This document shows, piece after piece, positions 33,057-42,624 of a stretch of DNA of 64,000 bases. The notes beneath the pieces are model-generated. The model worked only from the letters and a program-made list of their open reading frames with translations. It was not told the DNA's origin and did no database searches. Source of the DNA: Helicobacter acinonychis (lineage in GTDB: Bacteria > Campylobacterota > Campylobacteria > Campylobacterales > Helicobacteraceae). The stretch lies in contig NZ_UGIA01000001.1 in NCBI RefSeq assembly GCF_900461455.1, positions 1,426,001 to 1,490,000 on the forward strand, read 5' to 3'. Made by a program: the position numbers and the translations under genes. Every line of letters begins with the position of its first letter. Position 1 is the stretch's first letter.

Positions 33057-33434
33057 ATGAAAAAATTAGGCGCTTTATTGTTAACAGGCGTGTTGGGGGT
33101 TATGAGTTTAAACGCATGGGAGCAAACCCTAAAAGCCAATGATTTGGAAGTGAAAATCAAATCCGTGGGTAACCCCATTAAAGGCGATAACACTTTTATT
33201 CTTAGCCCTACCCTAAAAGGTAAAGCTTTAGAAAAAGCTATCGTTAGGGTGCAGTTTATGATGCCTGAAATGCCTAGCATGCCAGCGATGAAAGAAATGG
33301 TGCAAACGAGCGAAAAAAACGGCATTTATGAAGCTAAAACCAATCTTTCTATGAATGGGACATGGCAGGTGAGAGTGGATATTAAATCCAAAGAGGGCAA
33401 AGTTTATCGCGCTAAAACAAGCTTGGATTTATAA
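33057..33434 (+). CDS. crdA: Copper resistance determinant CrdA, periplasmic
   Basis: A 125-residue secreted protein: signal peptide (about 1-20, ending SLNA) and one immunoglobulin-like domain. The segment FMMPEMPSMPAMKEM is methionine-rich and suited to Cu(I) binding. The gene is first of crdA-crdB-czcB-czcA, known to protect H. pylori from copper and to be induced through the CrdR-CrdS two-component system. An AT-rich gap of about 130 bases with TTATTATAC near 33001-33009 precedes it, and a ribosome site (AAAGG) lies before the ATG. Confidence 0.9.
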   Translation: MKKLGALLLTGVLGVMSLNAWEQTLKANDLEVKIKSVGNPIKGDNTFILSPTLKGKALEKAIVRVQFMMPEMPSMPAMKEMVQTSEKNGIYEAKTNLSMNGTWQVRVDIKSKEGKVYRAKTSLDL

Positions 33435-33438
33435 GGGC

Positions 33439-34683
33439 ATGCACTTGCTATCTTTTATGGGCGTATTCTATAAAGGGGGCGTGTTTACACGCCTTTTAAG
33501 AGCTTTTTTATTGCTTGTTGGTTTGGGTTTTGCTAAAGACTTAGAGATCCAATCTTTTGCAGCTAAATACCTTTCTAAAAATCAAAAAATACAAGCTTTG
33601 CAAGAGCAAATTGACGCCTTAAATTCTCAAGCTAAAGTTACTAGCAAATGGGATAACCCTATTTTGTATTTAGGCTATAACAACGCTAATGTGAGCGACT
33701 TTTTCAGGCTGGATAGCACCTTAATGCAAAACATGAGCTTGGGTTTGTCTCAAAAAGTGGATTTAAATGGTAAAAGACTCACGCAATCTAAAATGATTGA
33801 CTTAGAAAAACAAAAAAAAATATTAGAGCTTAAAAAAACCAAGCAACAATTAGTGATTAATTTAATGATAAGCGGCATTGAAAATTATAAAAATCAAAAA
33901 GAAATAGAGCTTTTAAACACAGCGATCCATAATTTAGAAAACACTCTTTATACAGCCAACCATTCTAGTTCGCCCAATTTAATAGCGATCGCCAAACTAG
34001 AAATTTTAAAATCGCAATTAGAAATCAAAAAAAACAATTTAGAAGAAGCCTTGTCTGGCAGCCATTATTCCATGGGTGAATTGACTTTTAAAGAAAACGA
34101 GCTTTTGAGCATTGCCCCTAAAAATGTTGAATTCAACAATGAGCAAGAGCTCCATCAAATTAGCGCCACCAATTACGATATTGCAATCGCTAGACTTGAT
34201 GAAGAAAAATCGCAAAAAGACATCACTCTAGCTAAAAAAAGCTTTTTAGAAGATGTGAATGTTACTGGAGTGTATTATTTCCGCTCCAAACAATACTATA
34301 ACTATGACATGTTTAGCATCGCTTTGTCTATCCCCTTACCTCTTTATGGCAAGCAAGCCAAATTAGTGGAGCAAAAGAAAAAAGAAAGTTTAGTGTTTAA
34401 AAGCGAAGTGGAAAACACCAAAAACAAAACGCACCACCTGGCCCTAAAACTCCTTAAAAAGTTAGAAACCTTACAAAAAAACCTAGAAGCCCTTGATAAA
34501 ATTGTAGGGCAAAATGAAAAAATCGCGCAAATTTATGCACTTGATTTGAAATCTAGCGGCGATTACAACGCTTATTACAACGCCTTTAACGACAAAATCA
34601 ACATTCAAATCACCCAGCTTGAAACCTTAAGCGCTCTAAATAGCGCTTATTTGTCCTTACAAAACCTTAAAGGATTAGAATGA
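33439..34683 (+). CDS. crdB: Copper resistance outer-membrane channel CrdB (TolC/CzcC family)
   Basis: A 414-residue outer-membrane efflux protein with the helix-rich TolC fold. Segments include LQEQIDALNSQAKVTSKWDNPILYLGYN, MSLGLSQKVDLNGKR, a repeated LEKQKKILELKKTKQQLV-type coiled coil and IALSIPLPLYGKQAKLVEQKKKES. A signal peptide ends near GLGFA. The ATG at 33439 would place 14 residues before the basic signal start TRLLRAFLLL; a GTG at 33481 is an alternative, but its ribosome site is too close. It follows crdA by four bases and overlaps czcB by four. A terminator-like hairpin lies in its first codons. Confidence 0.88.
   Translation: MHLLSFMGVFYKGGVFTRLLRAFLLLVGLGFAKDLEIQSFAAKYLSKNQKIQALQEQIDALNSQAKVTSKWDNPILYLGYNNANVSDFFRLDSTLMQNMSLGLSQKVDLNGKRLTQSKMIDLEKQKKILELKKTKQQLVINLMISGIENYKNQKEIELLNTAIHNLENTLYTANHSSSPNLIAIAKLEILKSQLEIKKNNLEEALSGSHYSMGELTFKENELLSIAPKNVEFNNEQELHQISATNYDIAIARLDEEKSQKDITLAKKSFLEDVNVTGVYYFRSKQYYNYDMFSIALSIPLPLYGKQAKLVEQKKKESLVFKSEVENTKNKTHHLALKLLKKLETLQKNLEALDKIVGQNEKIAQIYALDLKSSGDYNAYYNAFNDKINIQITQLETLSALNSAYLSLQNLKGLE
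33478..33497 (+). terminator. Terminator-like hairpin within the first codons of crdB
   Basis: A perfect GC-rich stem GGCGTG/CACGCC with loop TTTA is followed at once by TTTT. Its position 44 bases after the crdA stop could let part of the transcription end after crdA, giving more CrdA than efflux pump. Confidence 0.45.
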
Positions 34684-35678
34684 AACGGCTTTTATTCTTA
34701 GGATTGGCTCTTATCTTTAGCCCCTTATGCACTAACGCTCAAGAAATAAAAGAAGTGAAAAGCCAAACCCATTTTAATTTTTCTACCATTAAGGTCATAG
34801 AAAAAGAATTCGCCCAAAGCCGACGCTATTACGCGCTTTTACAACCTAATGAAGCGCTCATTTTTTCTCAAACCCTGCGTTTTGATGGCTATGTAGAAAA
34901 GCTTTATGCGAATAAAACTTATACTCCCATTAAAAAGGGCGATAGACTATTGAGCGTGTATTCCCCTGAATTAGTGAGCGTCCAAAGCGAGTTACTATCA
35001 TCATTGAAATTCAACCAACAAGTGGGAGCGATCAAAGAAAAATTAAAACTATTAGGGTTAGAAAGCTCTAGCATTGAAAAGATCATCAGCGTTCATAAAG
35101 TCCAAAACACCATGGATATTTATTCTCGTTTCAACGGCGTTATTTTTAAAAAAAGCCCAGATTTAAATGAAGGGAGCTTTATTAAAAAAGGGCAAGAGCT
35201 TTTTCAAATCATAGATTTAAGCCAATTGTGGGCGGTGGCTAAAGTCAATCAAGAAGATTTAGAGTTTTTAAAAAACACGCATAAAGCGATCTTGTTTGTA
35301 GAGGGGATTAAAGAAAAGCAAGAAATCACGCTTGAAAATATCAACCCTATCATAAACCCCCAAGATAAAATGCTAGAAGCGCGCTTCAATGTGCCTAATC
35401 TTAAACGGCTTTATTACCCTAACATGTTCGCTCAAGTAGAAATCTTTCAAAAACCCAAAAAAATGAAGATCTTGCCTAAAGAAGCGGTTTTGATTAAGGG
35501 GGGGAAAGCTATCGTGTTTAAAAAAGATGATTTTGGCTTAAGCCCCCTAGAGATTAAAGCCACTCGCTTAAGCGATGGGAGTTATGCAATTTTAGAGGGT
35601 TTAGAGGTGGGTGAAGAAGTCGCTAATAACGCTTTATTCGTGCTAGATGCTGACGCTCAAAACAATGGGGATTATTAA
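34680..35678 (+). CDS. czcB: RND efflux periplasmic adaptor CzcB (copper export)
   Basis: A 332-residue membrane-fusion protein with a signal peptide (about 1-20, ending CTNA). It shows a split lipoyl/hairpin arrangement: FDGYVEKLYANKTYTPIKKGDRLLSVYSPELVSVQSELLSS, then MDIYSRFNGVIFKKSPDLNEGSFIKKGQELFQI, a beta-barrel domain (WAVAKVNQEDLEFLKNTHKAIL), and VGEEVANNALFVLDADA. It links CzcA to CrdB. H. pylori has other czc-like sets, but adjacency to crdA-crdB marks this one as the copper locus (HP1328). It overlaps crdB by four bases. Confidence 0.9.
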   Translation: MKRLLFLGLALIFSPLCTNAQEIKEVKSQTHFNFSTIKVIEKEFAQSRRYYALLQPNEALIFSQTLRFDGYVEKLYANKTYTPIKKGDRLLSVYSPELVSVQSELLSSLKFNQQVGAIKEKLKLLGLESSSIEKIISVHKVQNTMDIYSRFNGVIFKKSPDLNEGSFIKKGQELFQIIDLSQLWAVAKVNQEDLEFLKNTHKAILFVEGIKEKQEITLENINPIINPQDKMLEARFNVPNLKRLYYPNMFAQVEIFQKPKKMKILPKEAVLIKGGKAIVFKKDDFGLSPLEIKATRLSDGSYAILEGLEVGEEVANNALFVLDADAQNNGDY

Positions 35679-35680
35679 AG

Positions 35681-38600
35681 ATGGTAGAAAAAATCATTGA
35701 TTTAAGCGTTAAAAACAAACTCCTTACCACTTTAATCACTCTACTCATTTTCTTAGCCTCTTTGTGGGCGATAAAAAGCATCCGTTTGGACGCTTTGCCG
35801 GATTTAAGCCCCGTGCAAGTGGTCGTGCAAATCACTTACCCCAATCAAAGCCCTAAAATCGTGCAAGAGCAGGTTACTTACCCGCTAGTCTCTACTTTTA
35901 TGAGCATCGCTGATATTGACACGGTCAGGGGGATTTCTAGCTATGAAAGCGGTTTGATTTACATCATTTTTAAAGACGGCGTCAATCTGTATTGGGCTAG
36001 AGATAGGGTTTTAGAGCAATTAAACAGAGTGAATAATCTCCCTAAAGACGCTAAAGTGGAAATAGGGAGCGATTCCACTTCTATTGGTTGGGCGTATCAA
36101 TACGCTCTATCTAGCGACAGCGAGAATTTAAGCGATTTGAAGGTCTTGCAAGATTTTTATTACCGCTATGCGCTTTTAGGGGTTGATGGGGTGAGTGAGG
36201 TTGCGAGCGTGGGGGGCTTTGTGAAGGATTATGAAATCACGCTTAACAACGATTCTCTAATCCGCTATAACCTGAGTTTAGAGCAAATCGCTAATGCGAT
36301 TAAAAATTCCAATAACGATACCGGTGGGGGCATTATTTTAGAAAATGGGTTTGAAAAAATTGTTCGTTCGCATGGGTATATCCAATCTTTGAAAGATTTA
36401 GAAGAAATTGTCCTTAAAAAAGAAGGGGCTATTCCTTTAAAAATGAAAGATATAGCTAGCGTGAGACTGGTGCCAAAACCACGCAGAGGAGCCGCTAACC
36501 TCAATGGCAATAAGGAAGTGGTGGGGGGCATTGTGATGGTGCGCTATCACGCTGACACCTATAAAGTCCTCAAAGCCATTAAAGAAAAAATCGCTACCTT
36601 ACAAGCGAGTAACCCTGATGTGAAAATCACAAGCGTGTATGACAGGAGCGAATTGATTGAAAAAGGCATTGACAATTTGATCCACACGCTCATAGAAGAA
36701 AGCGCGATCGTTTTAGTTATTATTGCGATTTTCTTGTTGCATTTTAGAAGTGCATTAGTCGTTATTATCACTCTTCCTTTAAGCGTGTGTATTAGTTTCT
36801 TGCTTATGCGTTATTTCAATATTGAAGCGAGTATCATGAGTTTAGGGGGCATTGCGATCGCTATAGGGGCGATGGTGGATGCGGCGATTGTGATGGTAGA
36901 GAACGCTCACAAGCATTTGCAACATATTGACATGAAAGACAATACTCAAAGGGTTAATGGCATTATGCAAGGGGTTAAGCATGTGGGAGGGGCGATATTT
37001 TTTGCTTTAATGATTATTGTGGTTTCTTTCTTGCCTATTTTTGCACTCACTGGTCAAGAAGAAAAGCTTTTTGCCCCTTTAGCTTACACGAAAACCTTTG
37101 CCATGCTTGTAGGGGCGATACTCTCTATCACCATAGTCCCTATTTTAATGGTATGGCTCATTAAGGGGCGGATCTTAGAAGAGTCTAAAAACCCCATTAA
37201 CGCCTTTTTCATTAAAATTTATGGTGCGAGTTTGAAGGTTGTGCTTAAGTTTAGATACGCTTTTTTAATAGCGAGCGTTGTGGGTTTAGGGAGCTTGTAT
37301 GTATCGTATAAAAAACTTAACTGGGAATTTATCCCCAAAATCAATGAAGGGGTAATAATGTATATGCCTGTAACACTTAATGGCGTGGGTATTGATACAG
37401 CTTTAGAATATTTGAAAAAAAGTAATACCGCTATCAAGCAATTAGATTTTGTCAAACAAGTTTTTGGTAAAGTGGGGCACGCTAACACAAGCACCGATGC
37501 TGCCGGTTTAGGAATGTTAGAAACCTACATTGAATTAAAGCCACAAAATGAATGGAAAGAAAAGCTTAGTTATAAAGAAGTTAGAGACAAATTAGAAAAA
37601 ACTTTACGATTAAAAGGCTTGACCAATTCATGGACTTACCCCATTCGTGGGAGAACGGACATGCTTTTAACGGGTATCAGGACGCCCTTAGGCATCAAGC
37701 TCTATGGCAATGATACGGATAAATTGCAGGAATTATCGATCTTTATGGAGCAACAGCTCAAAACCCTAAAAGAGAGTTTGTCCGTTTTTGCAGAGCGTTC
37801 CAACAATGGCTACTATATCACGCTGGATTTGAATGATGAAAATCTGGCTCGTTATGGTATCAACAAAAACACCGTTCTAGATGCGATTAAATTCGCTCTA
37901 GGCGGAGCCACGCTCACTACCATGATTAAGGGTGTAGAAAGCTATCCTATCTCTTTGCGATTAGAAGATACAGAAAGAAACACTATTGAAAAATTAAAAA
38001 ACCTCTATATCAAAACCGCTTACAATTACATGCCCTTAAGAGAATTAGCCCATGTGTATTACGACAACTCGCCGGCGGTGTTAAAAAGCGAAAAGGGTTT
38101 GAATGTGAATTTTATTTATATTGTGCCACAAAATGGTATAAGCTCTGATACTTACAGACAACTAGCCACAAAAGCGTTAGAAAAAATCAAATTGCCTAGC
38201 GGATATTATTATGAATTTAGCGGCGAAAGCCAGTATTTAGAAGAGGCGTTTAAAACCTTACAATACATCGTGCCGGTGAGCGTTTTTATCATTTTTATTT
38301 TAATTGTCTTTGCTTTAAAGGATTTCACTAATTCCTTGCTATGCTTTTTCACTTTGCCTTTTGCGTTCTTGGGAGGGTTGATCTTTATGAATCTCATGGG
38401 CTTTAACATGAGCGTGGCAACGTTAGTGGGCTTTTTAGCCCTTTTAGGGGTAGCGAGTGAAACGGCTATTGTGATGATTATCTATTTAGAAGATGCGTTT
38501 CAAAAATTCATTAAAACCCCCTTAAAAGAGCAAAATAATGCCACCTTAAAAGAAGCTATCATGCATGGGGCGGTGCTTAGGGTAAGACCTAAACTTATGA

Positions 38601-38785
38601 CCTTTTTTAGCATTTTAGCTTCACTCATTCCTATCATGTATAGCCATGGCACAGGTAGTGAAATCATGAAATCCATTGCTGCGCCCATGCTAGGGGGTAT
38701 GATAAGCAGCGTTGTTTTAACGCTTTTTATTATCCCTACGGCGTATTTTGTGATTAAGAACGCTAGGATTAAGCATGCTTTCTAG
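35681..38785 (+). CDS. czcA: RND-type heavy-metal (copper) efflux pump CzcA
   Basis: A 1034-residue inner-membrane RND pump of the heavy-metal (CusA/CzcA) type, with 12 membrane helices in two sets and two large periplasmic loops. Signatures: RLDALPDLSPVQVVVQITYPNQSPKIVQEQVTYPL at the N-terminus, the proton-relay helix segment GAMVDAAIVMVENAHKHL, and LVGFLALLGVASETAIVMIIYLEDAF in the second half. Substrate copper is inferred from its place at the end of the crd operon. It ends 37 bases from the convergent hemW. Confidence 0.92.
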   Translation: MVEKIIDLSVKNKLLTTLITLLIFLASLWAIKSIRLDALPDLSPVQVVVQITYPNQSPKIVQEQVTYPLVSTFMSIADIDTVRGISSYESGLIYIIFKDGVNLYWARDRVLEQLNRVNNLPKDAKVEIGSDSTSIGWAYQYALSSDSENLSDLKVLQDFYYRYALLGVDGVSEVASVGGFVKDYEITLNNDSLIRYNLSLEQIANAIKNSNNDTGGGIILENGFEKIVRSHGYIQSLKDLEEIVLKKEGAIPLKMKDIASVRLVPKPRRGAANLNGNKEVVGGIVMVRYHADTYKVLKAIKEKIATLQASNPDVKITSVYDRSELIEKGIDNLIHTLIEESAIVLVIIAIFLLHFRSALVVIITLPLSVCISFLLMRYFNIEASIMSLGGIAIAIGAMVDAAIVMVENAHKHLQHIDMKDNTQRVNGIMQGVKHVGGAIFFALMIIVVSFLPIFALTGQEEKLFAPLAYTKTFAMLVGAILSITIVPILMVWLIKGRILEESKNPINAFFIKIYGASLKVVLKFRYAFLIASVVGLGSLYVSYKKLNWEFIPKINEGVIMYMPVTLNGVGIDTALEYLKKSNTAIKQLDFVKQVFGKVGHANTSTDAAGLGMLETYIELKPQNEWKEKLSYKEVRDKLEKTLRLKGLTNSWTYPIRGRTDMLLTGIRTPLGIKLYGNDTDKLQELSIFMEQQLKTLKESLSVFAERSNNGYYITLDLNDENLARYGINKNTVLDAIKFALGGATLTTMIKGVESYPISLRLEDTERNTIEKLKNLYIKTAYNYMPLRELAHVYYDNSPAVLKSEKGLNVNFIYIVPQNGISSDTYRQLATKALEKIKLPSGYYYEFSGESQYLEEAFKTLQYIVPVSVFIIFILIVFALKDFTNSLLCFFTLPFAFLGGLIFMNLMGFNMSVATLVGFLALLGVASETAIVMIIYLEDAFQKFIKTPLKEQNNATLKEAIMHGAVLRVRPKLMTFFSILASLIPIMYSHGTGSEIMKSIAAPMLGGMISSVVLTLFIIPTAYFVIKNARIKHAF

Positions 38786-38821
38786 CATTTTGCTAACACT
38801 TTGTGAAAGCAAAATCTGCAA

Positions 38822-39859
38822 CTACAATAACCACAAAGCCATTTCATCAGCCATGAAAAAATCGCTCGCTACCAAGCGGTTATTTTTAATAAAAGCCTTA
38901 TTTCCTTTAATCAAAAGCTCCACTTTATGGGCATCTAACAAGCTAATCTCAACCCCTAAAATGCACCTTAAGCCCAAAAACAGCTTTTCTAATCGCTTGT
39001 CTTTTCCACTAAGTGGCTCAACTTGGCGTTGTAGGGGGTCTTTAATATAATTTTCTATGAGTTTTTTTGCATAAAAGCGCTCATTCGCCACGCAACCCAC
39101 AGCTCCAGCCCCACACCCTAAATAATCTTTAGCCTCCCAATAAGCTAAATTGTGTTTGACTTGGTAATTTCTAGCGTAATTGGACACTTCGTATTGCTTG
39201 AAAGAAAAGCCCTCTAAAGTTTCTTTCACCACATTGTCAAAATCCACGCATGAGGGTTTTTTGGCGTTTTTTTCTAAATTCGTGTTCTTTTCAACGCTTA
39301 AAGCATAAGCGCTCAAATGGTTGATGGGGAGTTCTTTGGCGAGTTTCAATTCTTCTTTTAAAGATTTTTCATTATCTAATGGGGTGTTATAAATCAAATC
39401 AATGCTGATATTTTCAATCCCGCTTTTAAAAATAACCTCTATCACAGGGGCGATACTTTTGGAATGTTGGCGCTCTAAAAACAATAATTTATCTTCCCTA
39501 AAACTTTGCACCCCTAAACTCAAGCGGTTGATCCCTAAATCTTTTAAGCCTTGACACCACGCTTTAGAAATCAATTCAGGATTAGCTTCAGTGGTGATTT
39601 CACAATCTGCGCTCAAGCTCGCATTTTGATGGATGCTTTCAAAAATTCTTTCAAAAGACTTTACGCTTAAGGTGTTAGGCGTGCCGCCACCAATAAAGAC
39701 GCTCTCAATTTTTTCATGGGTTTGTTTTAGGGCATGCTTTAAATCCAGGCACAACGCTTGAATGTATTCTTCTTTCAATTCGTGTTTGTTTTCATAGGAA
39801 TTGAAAGCACAATAACCGCATTTGTTGTTGCAAAAAGGAATATGAATGTATAAAATCAT
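38822..39859 (-). CDS. hemW: HemW-type radical SAM protein (annotated in older sources as HemN-like coproporphyrinogen oxidase)
   Basis: From MILYIHIPFC the product has about 345 residues. The radical SAM cysteines are C10, C14 and C17 (CNNKCGYC). HemN has a fourth cysteine two residues later (CxxxCxxCxC) and an N-terminal extension; both are missing here, and the length fits HemW, a heme-binding chaperone. Further motifs are VFIGGGTPNTLS, LSLGVQSFREDKL and DLIYNTPLDNEKS. I choose the ATG at 39859 because the family starts just before this motif; an in-frame ATG five codons earlier (39874) is possible. The gene converges on czcA. Confidence 0.85.
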   Translation of the reverse strand: MILYIHIPFCNNKCGYCAFNSYENKHELKEEYIQALCLDLKHALKQTHEKIESVFIGGGTPNTLSVKSFERIFESIHQNASLSADCEITTEANPELISKAWCQGLKDLGINRLSLGVQSFREDKLLFLERQHSKSIAPVIEVIFKSGIENISIDLIYNTPLDNEKSLKEELKLAKELPINHLSAYALSVEKNTNLEKNAKKPSCVDFDNVVKETLEGFSFKQYEVSNYARNYQVKHNLAYWEAKDYLGCGAGAVGCVANERFYAKKLIENYIKDPLQRQVEPLSGKDKRLEKLFLGLRCILGVEISLLDAHKVELLIKGNKAFIKNNRLVASDFFMADEMALWLL

Positions 39860-39952
39860 ATTTATTTCTCTCATTTTTACTTTATTTTAAGCAAAGCTTA
39901 AACTTGGAATTGTATCATTTTAGGATTATTTTGATAAATAAGGAGATGAACT

Positions 39953-40243
39953 ATGAAAAAGTTTATTTTGGCTTTGGGCGTTTTGGCATCCGCAAACACT
40001 TTAATGGCAACCGATGTTGAAGCTCTTGCAAAAGGTTGTGCCGCTTGTCATGGGGTTAAATTTGAAAAGAAGGCTTTAGGTAAGAGTTTAGTTGTTAACA
40101 CTTTGAGCGAAAAAGAAATTATAGAATGGCTTATGGACTTTAAAACCGGTAAGAAAAAAAGCCCTATCATGAACGCGCAAGCTAAGAAATTGAGCGATGA
40201 AGACATCAAGGCTTTAGCTAAATACATCCCCACTCTCAAATAA
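39953..40243 (+). CDS. Cytochrome c553
   Basis: A 96-residue monoheme cytochrome c with a signal peptide (about 1-19, ending TLMA) and the heme motif C29-A-A-C32-H33 in KGCAACHG. The axial methionine probably lies in SPIMNAQ. In H. pylori this soluble periplasmic cytochrome passes electrons from the bc1 complex to the cbb3 oxidase. A good ribosome site (AAGGAGA) precedes the start. It stands alone and is followed by a terminator. Confidence 0.93.
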   Translation: MKKFILALGVLASANTLMATDVEALAKGCAACHGVKFEKKALGKSLVVNTLSEKEIIEWLMDFKTGKKKSPIMNAQAKKLSDEDIKALAKYIPTLK

Positions 40244-40258
40244 ACTCTCTTGATTTCA

Positions 40259-40282
40259 ATAGTGCTTTTGGCACTATTTTGA
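40259..40282 (+). terminator. Rho-independent terminator after cytochrome c553
   Basis: A 7-bp stem ATAGTGC/GCACTAT with a 5-base loop ends in a short T-run, 16 bases after the stop codon. Confidence 0.65.
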
Positions 40283-40400
40283 TTGGTTTCAAACTATTTT
40301 TTCTTATTCTTGTTTTTCATTGCATTCTTAACCCTACTTAAAGCTAGCATACACTATAATACGATCTTAATCAAACAAGAAAGAGCTGAAACCAAGACCT

Positions 40401-40874
40401 ATGTTGCATAAGAAATATCGTCCTAATGTTGCGGCTATTATTATGTCGCCAAACTACCCTAATACATGCGAAGTTTTTATCGCTGAGCGTGTGGATATTG
40501 AAGGGGCTTGGCAATTCCCCCAAGGGGGCATTGACGAGGGCGAGACCCCTTTAGAAGCGCTTTATAGGGAATTGTTAGAAGAAATTGGCACCAATGAAAT
40601 AGAGGTTTTAGCGCAATACCCTAGATGGATCGCCTATGATTTCCCAAGCAACATGGAACATAACTTCTATTCCTTTGATGGGCAAAAACAACGCTATTTT
40701 TTAGTGCGCCTAAAGCATGCGAATAGCATTGATTTAAACAAACACACGCCAGAATTTAGGACTTATCAGTTCATTCATTTAAAGGATTTGCTTAAAAAAA
40801 TTGTTCCCTTTAAGCGTCAAGTGTATCGCCAAGTCATCGCTTATTTTAGAAGAGAGGGGTATTTGGGGTGTTAA
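40401..40874 (+). CDS. rppH: Nudix hydrolase RppH/NudA (RNA pyrophosphohydrolase)
   Basis: A 157-residue Nudix enzyme with the box G-x5-E-x7-RELLEEIG in the segment starting GGIDEGETP. The N-terminus ([16 protein letters not shown]) and WQFPQGGI are those of RppH, which removes the 5' pyrophosphate of mRNA and so triggers RNase J or E decay; the H. pylori protein was also described as NudA, a dinucleoside polyphosphate hydrolase (old name invasion protein InvA). It overlaps lysC by seven bases and leads an operon rppH-lysC-hobA-holB-folP. Confidence 0.92.
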
Positions 40875-42085
40875 TCGTTCAAAAATATGGCGGCACGAGC
40901 ATGGGCAGTGTGGAAAGGATCCACAATGTCGCCCAAAGGGTTTTAGAAAGCGTTAAGTTAGGGCATCAGGTGGTGGTAATCGTTTCTGCGATGAGCGGCG
41001 AAACGGACCGGCTTTTAGAATTTGGCAAGAATTTTAGCCATAACCCTAGCAAGCGAGAAATGGATAGGATCGTAAGCGTGGGGGAATTGATTTCAAGTGC
41101 GGCTTTGAGCATGGCGTTAGAGAGATATGGGTATAAAGCCATTTCATTGAGCGGGAAAGAAGCGGGCATTCTAACCAACTCGCATTTTCAAAGCGCTGTG
41201 ATCCAATCCATTGATAACAAACGCATTAGAGAACTTTTGGAAAAAAACTACATTGTGGTGATCGCTGGGTTTCAAGGTGCTGATACTCATGGCGAAACGA
41301 CGACTTTAGGGCGTGGGGGGAGCGATTTGAGTGCGGTCGCTTTAGCTGGGGCTTTAAAAGCGGATTTGTGTGAAATTTATACCGATGTGGATGGCGTTTA
41401 TACCACCGATCCGCGCATTGAAGAAAAGGCTCAAAAAATCGCGCAAATCAGCTATGATGAAATGCTTGAATTGGCTTCTATGGGGGCTAAAGTTTTGTTA
41501 AACCGATCAGTGGAATTAGCTAAAAAACTCAGCGTGAAATTAGTGACTCGCAACTCGTTTAATCATAGCGAAGGCACGCTCATTGTGGCTGAAAAAGACT
41601 TTAAAGGAGAACGCATGGAAACCCCTATTGTGAGTGGGATCGCACTGGATAAAAATCAAGCTCGTGTGAGCATGGAGGGCGTGGAAGACAGGCCTGGCAT
41701 TGCCGCAGAAATCTTTGGTGCTTTAGCGGAGTATCGCATCAATGTGGATATGATAGTCCAAACGATCGGCAGAGACGGCAAAACGGATTTGGATTTCACT
41801 ATCGTTAAAACCCAAATAGAAGAGACCAAATACGCCCTAAAGCCTTTTTTATCGCAGATTGACTCCATTGATTATGATGAAAATATCGCTAAAGTTTCCA
41901 TAGTGGGCGTGGGCATGAAATCGCATTCTGGGGTGGCGAGCACCGCTTTTAAAGCCCTAGCAAAAGACAATATCAATATCATGATGATTTCTACAAGCGA
42001 AATTAAAATTTCTGTTTTAATTGATATTAAATACGCGGAATTAGCCGTTAGAACTTTGCATGCGGTGTATGAATTAGACAAATGA
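40868..42085 (+). CDS. lysC: Aspartokinase
   Basis: A 405-residue kinase. The N-terminal domain has [15 protein letters not shown] and [37 protein letters not shown]. Two C-terminal ACT domains follow ([21 protein letters not shown], and [22 protein letters not shown] with [11 protein letters not shown]) and sense lysine or threonine. It makes aspartyl phosphate for lysine, diaminopimelate, threonine and methionine synthesis. The start is a GTG at 40868, inside the end of rppH. It overlaps hobA by four bases. Confidence 0.95.
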
Positions 42086-42624
42086 AAGATTTCTATGATT
42101 GGATCAGGGAATTTGTGCGCGATCAGGGTGAGTTTATTGCCCAACAAAGTGGGTGGTTAGAATTAGAGCGTTCAAGCTATGCAAAACTCATGGCGCAAGC
42201 CATTTCGCATGTGCTTAATGGCGGTTCGCTGTTAGTGAGCGTGGATTCTTCTAGGCACTGGTTTTTAAACTACATTCTTTCTAACTTAAACCCTAAAGAT
42301 TTAAAAGAGCGTCCTTTATTGTCTGTCATTGATTTTAACGCTTCTTCTTTCTACCCCAAAAATGACGCAAACCTCTCTCTAGCCACCATAGAGCTCACTT
42401 ATCAAAACCCCATGTTTTGGCATATTGGCAAAATTGAAAATGAAGGCTTAAAAACGATACTACTAAGTAAAATCCCTAGTTTTTTATGGCTTTTTGAAGA
42501 GCTTAAAGAAGACTGCTTGCTTTTAAAAGAGCATGATAGTTTGTTAGATTATAAATTATTGCAACTCTTCAAACTCTTTGAAAACGCGCTTTTTAGCGTG
42601 CTATACAATAAGGTTACTTTATGA
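42082..42624 (+). CDS. hobA: HobA, DnaA-binding initiator protein
   Basis: A 180-residue protein that binds domain I of DnaA and promotes orisome assembly; it is the Campylobacterota counterpart of DiaA with an isomerase-like fold. The identification is from the N-terminus ([18 protein letters not shown]), the GGSLLVSVDSSRHWFLNYIL segment and the conserved order lysC-hobA-holB-folP. Four-base overlaps on both sides make it part of a coupled operon together with a clamp-loader gene, so two replication proteins are expressed together. Confidence 0.9.
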   Translation: MKDFYDWIREFVRDQGEFIAQQSGWLELERSSYAKLMAQAISHVLNGGSLLVSVDSSRHWFLNYILSNLNPKDLKERPLLSVIDFNASSFYPKNDANLSLATIELTYQNPMFWHIGKIENEGLKTILLSKIPSFLWLFEELKEDCLLLKEHDSLLDYKLLQLFKLFENALFSVLYNKVTL

